Shown here: positions 6,190-12,018 of the stretch, one piece after another
Numbering within the stretch: position 1 is the stretch's first letter
Layout of the letters: every line of letters starts with the position of its first letter
Assembly: GCA_038230975.1 (NCBI GenBank)
Contig: JBBRMF010000158.1
Span: 1-12,018, forward strand
Direction of reading: 5' to 3'
From: JANXVV01 sp038230975
GTDB taxonomy: Bacteria > Planctomycetota > Phycisphaerae > Tepidisphaerales > Tepidisphaeraceae
DNA length: 12,018 nucleotides
Made by a program: the position numbers and the translations under genes
Notes under the pieces: model-generated
What the model was told of the DNA's origin: nothing
Database searches by the model: none
What the model saw: the letters and a program-made list of their open reading frames with translations, nothing else

Positions 6190-6948
6190 TCAGCTTCTGG
6201 TAGCCGCGAGATGGAAAAAGATGGCTTCTTGAACGTGCAGATCCCAATAGTCCCAATCGTGGTTTCCACTATATTCGACATACTCATGCGGTATTTCCAG
6301 CTCACGCAATTTGCGGGTGAATACCCGATTGGACGGAAGCAGAAAATCTTCTGTTCCGCAGTCGATGCGGAGTTGAGGAAGCATGCCGGTATGTCCGGCT
6401 GCTTTCGCCAGTGAGACCAGATCATGGGCGGTTCCCTCGGCGGACAAACCGAAAATCCTGCGATGTTCATCCAGGCCAAGCGAAGTAAACGAGGGATCAT
6501 ACCTCCAAGCCAACAGCGCCCCGGAGTGACTGTTAGCACTGATAAACCGGTCAGGGAATCCGAGAGCCAATCGGAGGGCTCCATATCCCCCCATCGACAG
6601 GCCACCAATGCATCGTCCACCGCGATCCGATCGAGCTGGGAAATTTCGTTCGACGAAATCTGGCAACTCCCGGCTGAAAAATTCGGCGTAGGGTGGGCCA
6701 TCAATATGATCCGTGTAGAAGTGGCGACCACCGTCCGCCATGACAACGATCAAAGGCAAATCCCTCACATACCATTCAATGCGCGAGCGCCGCTGCCAGG
6801 TCGTGTAGTCATCGGACAAGCCGTGCAGCAAATAGAGCGTGGCGAACGGACCCGTACCGGTCTCCGGCAGAATGACATTCATGCCGACCGATTTTTTGAG
6901 CAGTGGGCTATACCAATGTACTTCCGCAAGCGCCATGTTGGGGATCAT
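6190..6948 (-). CDS. Esterase of the S-formylglutathione hydrolase / esterase D type (alpha/beta hydrolase)
   Basis: A 252-residue protein without a signal peptide, probably cytoplasmic. Oxyanion-hole region LLHGLSDD at 40-47; nucleophile elbow GLSMGG with Ser118; acid Asp201 in DCGTEDFL; catalytic His230 in SGNHDWDYW. This is the order and spacing of the PF00756 putative esterase family, which includes S-formylglutathione hydrolases, acetyl xylan esterases and mycolyltransferases. Length is normal. The true substrate cannot be read from sequence. The frame stays open upstream to 7230, but that extension is translation of the family 4 repeat (PSPGTPGEG, PPPQPSPRSTGRG) and should not be annotated as protein. 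ATG 6948 (MIPNMALAEVHWYS) or ATG 6936 (MALAEVHWYS) is the real start; family members often begin like the latter. Neither has a visible Shine-Dalgarno. It is divergent from the SOD gene. Confidence 0.88.
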   Translation of the reverse strand: MIPNMALAEVHWYSPLLKKSVGMNVILPETGTGPFATLYLLHGLSDDYTTWQRRSRIEWYVRDLPLIVVMADGGRHFYTDHIDGPPYAEFFSRELPDFVERNFPARSDRGGRCIGGLSMGGYGALRLALGFPDRFISANSHSGALLAWRYDPSFTSLGLDEHRRIFGLSAEGTAHDLVSLAKAAGHTGMLPQLRIDCGTEDFLLPSNRVFTRKLRELEIPHEYVEYSGNHDWDYWDLHVQEAIFFHLAATRS

Positions 6949-7009
6949 ATGAGATTCGGCCGCGTGTATAAACAGGATGGGTGTGTGACAGTTCCGGCGT
7001 ACCCGATTT

Positions 7010-7124
7010 CTCCCTCTCCCGGTACTCCGGGGGGAGGGTTGGGGTGGGGGAAATCCGCTGAACCACGTCAATTTATCGAAAAAGACCCCCACCCTTCCCT
7101 CCCCCGGAGTACCAGGAGAGGGGA
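7010..7124. repeat. Double-hairpin palindrome, family 4 (CCCTCTCC...GGGGGAGGG type)
   Basis: The left half CCCTCTCC-CGG-TACT-CCG-GGGGGAGGG (7012-7038) continues into TTGGGGTGGGGG. The right half is its inverted counterpart, ending CCCTCCCC-CGG-AGTA-CCA-GGAGAGGG (to 7123). The about 35-nt centre (7051-7085) is unique sequence. It has the same head-to-head design and the same TACT/AGTA cap as families 1 and 2. Confidence 0.85.
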
Positions 7125-7257
7125 TAATACCCGCCGATCTTGTCACGCACCCAAACAGGATTACATGCTTGCTGAAATGATGGCGTTCCGCGTAGGATTC
7201 ACGGTCGTGCAAGAAGGTGGTAATCGCCACTTGCGGGAATTTACAAGTCCATTTGGA

Positions 7258-7264
7258 AGAAGGA
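7258..7264 (+). promoter_or_regulatory. Ribosome binding site of the SOD gene
   Basis: AGAAGGA lies 7 nt before ATG 7272, a strong site that fixes the start. Confidence 0.7.
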
Positions 7265-7271
7265 ATCGATT

Positions 7272-7883
7272 ATGAAGTTCAATCGAAGTGCAATCGTATT
7301 GATGACTCCGCTGGCAATTCTGGCGACTGCGGCGGTGATGCCCGGAGCAGGTTGCGGCGAATCAAAGGCACCGGTGTCGCAGACAAAGAAAATGGTCGAC
7401 AACGCGATGCCGATGGCCGTGGCGACGATCGGGTCTGCCAGCGCCGCCGCGACTCAACCCAGCAATCAACATGTCGCTGGCACCGTTACGTTTACACAGG
7501 ACAAAGACGGCGTCAAAGCGGTTGTGGAACTGACGGGTCTTTCACCGGGCAAGCATGGCATTCACATTCACGAAAAGACCGACATGTCCGCCAAAGATCT
7601 GACCAGCGCCGGCGGTCACTGGGATCCGGAAGGCCACAAACAGCACGGCGGCCCGACCTCCGATGCCGACAAACGCCACGCCGGTGATCTTGGCAACCTC
7701 GAAGCCGATGCCAGCGGTAAGGCTCATTATGAAGTCACCGTCCCCGGCGTTTCGATTGGTGGCAAGAATGACATCGTCGGTCACTCGGTCATCGTTCACG
7801 CCAAGGAAGATGATATGAAGTCTAACCCCGCGGGCAATGCAGGCGGGCGCGTGGCGGGTGGCGCGATTAAGCGGATGCAATGA
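7272..7883 (+). CDS. sodC: Cu/Zn superoxide dismutase, probable envelope lipoprotein
   Basis: A 203-residue protein that converts superoxide to oxygen and hydrogen peroxide outside the cytoplasm. The N-terminal hydrophobic segment ends in PGAGC (Cys28), a lipobox with a weak -3 residue, so lipid anchoring is likely but not certain; a linker follows to about residue 65. All seven metal ligands are present: His98 and His100 (GIHIHE), bridging His116 (GGHWDP), His125 (KQHGGP), His136 and Asp139 (RHAGDLGN), and His176 (VIVHAKED), plus the active-site Arg193 (AGGRVAGG). The two cysteines of the usual intrasubunit disulfide are absent: the loop reads TDMSAKDLTSAGG, and the C-terminal ACG is AGG. 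AGAAGGA upstream supports the start. It is transcribed divergently from the esterase and is followed by a long A/T-rich hairpin. Confidence 0.93.
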   Translation: MKFNRSAIVLMTPLAILATAAVMPGAGCGESKAPVSQTKKMVDNAMPMAVATIGSASAAATQPSNQHVAGTVTFTQDKDGVKAVVELTGLSPGKHGIHIHEKTDMSAKDLTSAGGHWDPEGHKQHGGPTSDADKRHAGDLGNLEADASGKAHYEVTVPGVSIGGKNDIVGHSVIVHAKEDDMKSNPAGNAGGRVAGGAIKRMQ

Positions 7884-7891
7884 TGCTGGTC

Positions 7892-8021
7892 GGGAAATCT
7901 GAAATCTGAAAAAAGCTCGAAAGAAGAAAAACCAAAGTTCGAATAATCATCGCCTGATTATTTTCGATCTTTCTTCCTTCGAGCTTTTTTCTGATTTCAG
8001 ATTTCGAGTTTCTGATTTCCC
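7892..8021. terminator. Long imperfect A/T-rich hairpin between sodC and nagZ
   Basis: The ends GGGAAATC...(7892) and ...GATTTCCC (8021) are complementary, as are AAAAAAGCTCGAA (7910-7922) and TTCGAGCTTTTTT (near 7978-7990). The core AATAATCA-TCGCC-TGATTATT (7942-7962) is a perfect stem. The whole forms one imperfect stem-loop of about 130 nt, 8 bp after the SOD stop. It may end sodC transcription. The direct repeats of GAAATCTGAAATC in the outer arms suggest it is also a dispersed repeat. Confidence 0.6.
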
Positions 8022-8086
8022 AATCACCGACTGAAACAAATGCTCGAACAATTGCTCCCGCCCTCCGACTACTGTACTTTCCCGGC

Positions 8087-9190
8087 ATGTCCGATCTTGA
8101 GCGAGCCGCCGCGAGAATGTTTGCCGTGGGATTTACTGGAACTCGCGTTCCCGATGAAATGCGGCGACTGATCGACCGGGGAACCAGCGGCGCGATTCTA
8201 TTTAAACGCAATTTTGAAGACGGCCAACAATTTGCGGACCTCTGCGGGGAATTGAAATCCATCGCACGCCGCCCTTTTCTGAACAGTATCGATCACGAAG
8301 GCGGGCGGGTCGTCCGACTGAGTTTACCCTTCACGCCTCTCCCCACAATGCGATCGATCGGCCAATCCGAAACACCAGAATCGGCCCGCAATATCGCATT
8401 TCGTGCCGGTCTTGAATTGCGATCGGCGAATATCGACATGAACTTTGCCCCAGTGCTCGATGTCGATACCAACCCGGCCAACCCGGTGATCGGCGACCGA
8501 TCCTTCGGATCCTCCCCTAAGCGCGTCGCCGACATGGGAGCGGCATGGATTGAGGGTTTGCAAACGGCTGGCGTGGCGGCGTGCGGCAAGCATTTCCCGG
8601 GTCACGGTGACACATCACAAGACAGCCATCTCGATCTTCCGAAACTACCGCACACCCCGGAGCGACTGGAGCAGATAGAGTTACCTCCCTTCGCCGCCGC
8701 CGTGCGCGCGAATGTGGCCGCCATCATGACCGCCCACATTGTCTTCAGTTCCCTCCCCCCCGGAGTACCAGGCGGAGGGGACCGGAACCCGGCCACGATG
8801 AGCCACGCTATTCTCACCGGTTTGCTGCGCGAGCAACTTGGCTTCCAAGGCGTCATCGTCTCGGACGATCTCGAGATGAAAGCCATCGCCAATCATTTCC
8901 CGATTCGCGAAGTCATCACGCGCGGGATTCAGGCGGGTGTGGATTTGTTTTTGATTTGCCATACCCCTGAATTGCAAAACACGGCCATCGATCTGGTGAT
9001 TCAGGGCGTTGAAGGTGGGGATATCTCGCGGGAACAAATTGACGCGGCAGGAAGACGATTGGATCTTCTATTTTCACAATATGTTCGACCGGCGTTTTTG
9101 GGAAAGCTTTCAGCGCGACTCGGCGGTGAAGCGGCTAAGCCGGTAAGCGGCGGTGAGATTGGGGCGGACCCTACGTCTCGCGATGGATGA
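8087..9190 (+). CDS. nagZ: Beta-N-acetylhexosaminidase, glycoside hydrolase family 3 (NagZ type)
   Basis: A 367-residue enzyme removing terminal N-acetylglucosamine, typically from 1,6-anhydroMurNAc muropeptides during cell-wall recycling. No signal peptide, so cytoplasmic. Motifs in order: IDHEGGRV (68-75), KHFPGHGDTSQDSH (168-181, with the NagZ-specific Asp179-Ser-His181 acid/base pair), TAHIVF, and the nucleophile Asp260 in VSDDLEM. Two oddities: residues 222-231 (about SLPPGVPGGG) are translated from a family 4 palindrome (8751-8780) placed where homologues go straight to the NPAT block, and the C-terminus GADPTSRDG runs through a family 2 half-repeat (9164-9174). Both keep the frame. No Shine-Dalgarno is visible before ATG 8087. 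The symporter starts 3 bp after the stop, so the two are likely co-transcribed and translationally coupled. Confidence 0.92.
   Translation: MSDLERAAARMFAVGFTGTRVPDEMRRLIDRGTSGAILFKRNFEDGQQFADLCGELKSIARRPFLNSIDHEGGRVVRLSLPFTPLPTMRSIGQSETPESARNIAFRAGLELRSANIDMNFAPVLDVDTNPANPVIGDRSFGSSPKRVADMGAAWIEGLQTAGVAACGKHFPGHGDTSQDSHLDLPKLPHTPERLEQIELPPFAAAVRANVAAIMTAHIVFSSLPPGVPGGGDRNPATMSHAILTGLLREQLGFQGVIVSDDLEMKAIANHFPIREVITRGIQAGVDLFLICHTPELQNTAIDLVIQGVEGGDISREQIDAAGRRLDLLFSQYVRPAFLGKLSARLGGEAAKPVSGGEIGADPTSRDG
8751..8780. repeat. Family 4 half-palindrome inside the nagZ coding sequence
   Basis: CCCTCCCCCC-CGG-AGTA-CCA-GGCGGAGGGG: the same hairpin as the right half of the copy at 7010-7124, 30 bp long, equal to ten codons, so the frame is kept. 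There is no second half. Confidence 0.85.
9164..9174 (-). repeat. Family 2 half-repeat (GCGGACCCTAC) at the 3' end of nagZ
   Basis: GCGGACCCTAC matches the right outer arm of the element at 2268-2348. It encodes the ADPT residues near the NagZ C-terminus. It is short, but the sequence is identical to the family core. Confidence 0.55.
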
Positions 9191-9193
9191 TCT

Positions 9194-10786
9194 ATGTCTA
9201 TGCGCGTTTTCCCACTGGCCATCTTCACTTCACTCGACTGGGGCATCATCGTGCTCTATCTCGGGGCGATGGTTTTGATTGGGCACGTCGTGGGCCGTAA
9301 GAAGACCGACGCCAAAGGATATTTCCTTGGAGATCGATCCAGCCCGACCTGGGCGGTGGTCCTTTCAATCATCGCCACCAGCTTGAGCGCGGCCACCTTC
9401 CTCGGTGCCCCGCAGGAAGCGTTTCGCGGCGATCTCACTTACCTGATCCTCAACGTCGGAAATTTCATCGGCGTGGTGATTGTCGCGGCAATTTTCATCC
9501 CGCGTTTCTATGCCGCCGGAACCGTCACGATTTATGGATATCTCAACCGAAGGTTCGGTGAACCGGCGCGAATCGCCACAAGTGTGATGTTTCTGGTGGG
9601 TCGATTGCTCGCCTCGGGATCACGCCTTTTCATGGCGGCTGTTCCGGTCTGCCTGCTGCTGTTTCACGCCGATGATCCGCAAAAGCCCGCCAGCCATGGT
9701 GAGCTCATTCTCGCCATCTTTCTCATCGGGGCGGTCGGCATCGCTTATACGGTTTCCGGTGGGATCAAAGCGGTGATCTGGACGGACTCGGCTCAAATCA
9801 TCATCGTGGCCGGCGCGGCGATCCTCAGCATCTGCCTCTTGCTCAAATCCATTCCCCTACCCATGAACCAAATCATCCATGTACTCGCCCAAAAAAACAC
9901 CGGGCTCGGCGGGCAAAGTAAATTGCACTGGCTCGACACCTCGTTCGATTTAACCAAACGCTACACACTCTGGGTCGCCTTATTCTCAACCACCTTCTCC
10001 GGTGTGGCGGCGTACGGGGTCGACCACGATCTGGTACAGCGCATGCTCACCACCAAATCCGCCTGGCGCGGTAGCTTTTCAGTGGTTCTAGCGCAGATTC
10101 TCGGAATCTTCGTGGCCTCGCTATTTATGGTGATCGGCCTGCTTCTGTACATTTACTACAATCGCCCTGATCTGATGGGTGCCGCCGCGCCCAAACAGGT
10201 CATCATCGCCACGGAAAATATTTATCCCCAATTCCTGCTGACGCTTCCGACAGGATTGGCCGGGCTCGCGATGGCCGGCCTGTTCGCAGCCGCACAGGGC
10301 AGCCTCGATTCGGCGATCAACGCGATGGCCAGCAGCGCCATCGCCGACATCTACTGGCCGATCCGCCGTATGCGAGGGCTGCCTGTCGACTCCAGTACCC
10401 GCGCCCCTCGATTAGGGGTGGCCCTCATGGGCGCGCTGCTCATCGGTTTCGCCATCGCCTGCGTTTATCTTTACAACGATAAAACCAGTACCCTGCTCAG
10501 TTTCGCGCTCGGGATCATGGCCTTTGCTTACACCGGAATGCTCGGTGTATTCCTCACCGCCCTGCTGACCCGGCGAGGAAACAATACTTCGGTTCTATTA
10601 GCGCTGGCGGTCGGTGTGATCGTGACGGCACTCATGCAGGATTCCATCTACACCTGGTGGACGGGCAAGCTGTTCACCACGCCGCATCATATCTCCAACT
10701 TCTGGGCGATGACGGTCGGCACGCCAATCAGCTTTGCCGTCTGCTGTGCCGGTGCCGCAAAAAAGGCTTCACCCCTCGAATCGTGA
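9194..10786 (+). CDS. Sodium:solute symporter (SSS family, PF00474)
   Basis: A 530-residue inner-membrane protein with about 13 hydrophobic segments. Family features: YFLGDRSSPTWAVVLSIIATSLSAATFLG (from residue 43; a sodium-site region in this fold), VSGGIKAVIWTDSAQ (188-201; conserved family block), and AGLFAAAQGSLDSAINAMASS in the second half, the matching region of the inverted repeat fold. It imports a solute with sodium. The substrate is not readable, but the 3-bp gap to nagZ suggests a sugar or amino-sugar compound such as N-acetylglucosamine or a muropeptide-derived sugar. ATG 9194 is 3 bp after the nagZ stop with a weak GGA (9185-9187); ATG 9200 is an alternative. The gene ends just before a family 4 palindrome, a possible transcript end. 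Confidence 0.92.
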   Translation: MSMRVFPLAIFTSLDWGIIVLYLGAMVLIGHVVGRKKTDAKGYFLGDRSSPTWAVVLSIIATSLSAATFLGAPQEAFRGDLTYLILNVGNFIGVVIVAAIFIPRFYAAGTVTIYGYLNRRFGEPARIATSVMFLVGRLLASGSRLFMAAVPVCLLLFHADDPQKPASHGELILAIFLIGAVGIAYTVSGGIKAVIWTDSAQIIIVAGAAILSICLLLKSIPLPMNQIIHVLAQKNTGLGGQSKLHWLDTSFDLTKRYTLWVALFSTTFSGVAAYGVDHDLVQRMLTTKSAWRGSFSVVLAQILGIFVASLFMVIGLLLYIYYNRPDLMGAAAPKQVIIATENIYPQFLLTLPTGLAGLAMAGLFAAAQGSLDSAINAMASSAIADIYWPIRRMRGLPVDSSTRAPRLGVALMGALLIGFAIACVYLYNDKTSTLLSFALGIMAFAYTGMLGVFLTALLTRRGNNTSVLLALAVGVIVTALMQDSIYTWWTGKLFTTPHHISNFWAMTVGTPISFAVCCAGAAKKASPLES

Positions 10787-10817
10787 GCGGATGCAGGCCA
10801 ACGTCGACCGGTCTGAT

Positions 10818-10915
10818 CCCCTCTCCTGGTACTCCGGGGGAGGGTTAGGGTGGGGGCCGCTTTTCTCGCAGTTCCGCCCCCCACCCCAGCCCTCCCCCGG
10901 AGTACCACGAGAGGG
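10818..10915. repeat. Double-hairpin palindrome, family 4, second intergenic copy
   Basis: The left half is CCCTCTCC-TGG-TACT-CCG-GGGGAGGG and continues TTAGGGTGGGGG. The right half is inverted and ends CCCTCCCC-CGG-AGTA-CCA-CGAGAGGG. The centre is about 20 nt. It lies 31 bp after the symporter stop and about 150 bp before the pseudopilin gene. It is the main content of the 10787-11062 gap; the pilin promoter is expected between 10916 and 11050, but I see no clear boxes. Confidence 0.85.
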
Positions 10916-11049
10916 AGAAAGATTTCCGACCCGCGCACCACAAAACGATCAAAAAAACATTGACGCCGTCCAGGGCGCGCGTTAGAAGAGCATCGGGGAA
11001 TCATATTATTCTTGGCCGTTCCGACCATTTCTTACACATGGAACGCCTC

Positions 11050-11054
11050 AGGGA
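11050..11054 (+). promoter_or_regulatory. Ribosome binding site deciding the pseudopilin start
   Basis: AGGGA lies 8 nt before ATG 11063. The longer frame from TTG 11012 would add 17 residues before the prepilin leader, which is atypical, so 11063 is preferred. Confidence 0.55.
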
Positions 11055-11062
11055 AACAGTTC

Positions 11063-11959
11063 ATGACAAAGTCAACGCGCTCGAAACGTTACCACTTCGC
11101 TTTCACGCTTGTAGAGTTGCTGGTCGTCATTGGCATCATCGCGTTGCTGATTTCAATCCTCCTCCCCGCGCTCGGTAAAGCCCGCGAGTCGGCCAATCAA
11201 GTGAAGTGCATGGCCCAACAGCGCCAGATCCTGCAAGGCATGATCCTGCACGCCAACGACCACCGAGGGTACATGCCGTTGGCCGGGTTGATTAACGTGA
11301 ACAACAACAGTTTGATCGCGTCCACACCGAATGATGTTCAAGATCCGCTTCAGAAAAAATATGAATACTATGTGGTCAGCCCAGGCAAATTGCACATTAC
11401 TTCAACTGCGGCGGGCGTTGGAAAATATCTCGGTCAGGATATGGATTTTTCTTCGAGGCTGAACCTTGAAAAGAGTATGAATACGGGCGTGACTCGAAAA
11501 ATTTTCGGCTGCCCTTCGGACAAGGAAGGGGGGCGGTACGGCACGACTGTAAACGATGGCGGTTCCCACTGGAGCAGTTTTGCGTTCAACGAAGCGGCGC
11601 TCGGCTGGGCGAATACGGGCGGCCATATTCGCTATCGCGGTAACACGGTGCGATTCCCCCATGCCTCCGCACTGATGCTGCTGTCAGACGCCGCACCGCG
11701 TGGCCCGGGCTTCAACTTTGAAGATCCAAATAGCTGGATGCTCTGGAATGACGGCGATGTCGACTGCACCATGGGCGACTGGTATCGCCAGGTACTCGGC
11801 AAACCACCGGCTAAAACCACCGGCGACCCGCGCCTGCTCGACAAAAACCGGCATCGGGGCCGCATGATTATCGCGTTCGCCGACGGCCATGTTGGCAATG
11901 TGATGATCACCGAAGGCGATCTGGACAAAGTCAGCATGACGCTAGGTTTCAAGAATTAA
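11063..11959 (+). CDS. Type II/IV pseudopilin-like protein, H-X9-DG planctomycete family
   Basis: A 298-residue protein. The short basic leader (1-13) is cut by prepilin peptidase before Phe14. The mature end FTLVELLVVIGIIALLISILLPALGKARESA is a class III prepilin helix with Glu at mature position 5. The residue before the cut is Ala13 rather than the usual Gly, which is common in my memory of planctomycete members. After the helix comes a globular part with FGCPSDKEGG, YGTTVNDGGSHWSSFAFNE and SDAAPRG. Near the C-terminus His264 is followed by exactly nine residues and Asp274-Gly275 (HRGRMIIAFADG), the H-X9-DG signature of the planctomycete processing-associated family. These genes occur in many copies per genome; their role is thought to be secretion-related pseudopili or surface structures. 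The start is chosen by AGGGA at 11050-11054. No partner genes are in the window. Confidence 0.92.
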   Translation: MTKSTRSKRYHFAFTLVELLVVIGIIALLISILLPALGKARESANQVKCMAQQRQILQGMILHANDHRGYMPLAGLINVNNNSLIASTPNDVQDPLQKKYEYYVVSPGKLHITSTAAGVGKYLGQDMDFSSRLNLEKSMNTGVTRKIFGCPSDKEGGRYGTTVNDGGSHWSSFAFNEAALGWANTGGHIRYRGNTVRFPHASALMLLSDAAPRGPGFNFEDPNSWMLWNDGDVDCTMGDWYRQVLGKPPAKTTGDPRLLDKNRHRGRMIIAFADGHVGNVMITEGDLDKVSMTLGFKN

Positions 11960-12018
11960 CGCAACCCACCTGATTATTGAGCCGGTCTCGCTGGCGAGCC
12001 ATTAGTCTCTACACATCT
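11960..12018. other. Right-edge sequence after the pseudopilin gene
   Basis: No gene is visible. A small hairpin around CTCG-CTGG-CGAG (within 11984-12000) follows the stop but has no T-tract, so I do not call it a terminator. Confidence 0.4.

Larger units (their letters stand above)
6949..7271. other. Divergent intergenic region between the esterase and SOD genes
   Basis: It must hold promoters for both directions. A TTTATA box on the minus strand (6967-6972), about 20 bp before the esterase start, has no good -35 partner. On the plus strand TTGCTG (7168-7173) and TAGGAT (7192-7197), 18 bp apart, are a weak candidate for SOD. The middle is filled by a family 4 repeat (7010-7124). The minus-strand frame through it is open but not protein-like. 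Confidence 0.4.

Noticed and set aside
6949..7230. N-terminal extension of the esterase frame up to 7230
   Set aside because: The added residues are translation of the family 4 palindrome, and the esterase is already complete from 6948 or 6936.
7542..7880. Minus-strand ORF under sodC
   Set aside because: Antisense to a gene with all family motifs; codon pattern follows the plus strand.

Overview
The window looks like a chromosomal stretch of a planctomycete, probably a Phycisphaerae-type lineage. Three things point there: a pseudopilin with an exact H-X9-DG signature and an AFTLVELLVVIGIIALL-type N-terminus, two secreted proteins with PEP-CTERM-like sorting tails, and very many palindromic repeats in the spaces between genes. 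This placement is inference from gene content; no rRNA or tRNA gene is visible.

Layout. 1-136 holds the C-terminus of a gene entering from the left. 137-601 is non-coding and carries a long inverted-repeat element. 602-1360 encodes a secreted PEP-CTERM-like protein. 1382-2215 is a REP-associated tyrosine transposase (RAYT) unit: a minus-strand Y1 transposase, frameshifted in a run of seven G, between two inverted copies of a double-hairpin repeat. After a second palindrome family (2268-2348) comes a small predicted lipoprotein (2368-2877). A non-coding stretch rich in repeats follows (2878-3500). On the minus strand lie an acidic zinc-ribbon-like hypothetical protein (3501-4085), a secreted endonuclease I with a PEP-CTERM tail (4336-6030) and an S-formylglutathione-hydrolase/esterase-D-type esterase (6190-6948). 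Divergent from these are a Cu/Zn superoxide dismutase (7272-7883), then nagZ (8087-9190) with a sodium:solute symporter 3 bp behind it (9194-10786), and an H-X9-DG pseudopilin (11063-11959).

How the genes fit together. nagZ and the symporter look like one transcription unit, perhaps handling cell-wall amino sugars. The nuclease, SOD, lipoprotein, pseudopilin and PEP-CTERM protein all act outside the cytoplasm or at the envelope.

The most striking content is the repeat population. There are at least four palindrome families with unrelated stems. Three of them (GTGCCACAGGTC, GTAGGGTCCGC and CCCTCTCC...GGGGGAGGG) share one design: two hairpins head to head inside a larger inverted repeat, each hairpin usually capped by TACT (AGTA on the other strand). 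Stems vary with compensating changes while the cap stays the same. One family has a copy inserted in frame inside nagZ, and another forms the 3' end of nagZ. A RAYT gene flanked by one of the families makes a REP/RAYT-type mobile system the best candidate for the origin of at least that family.
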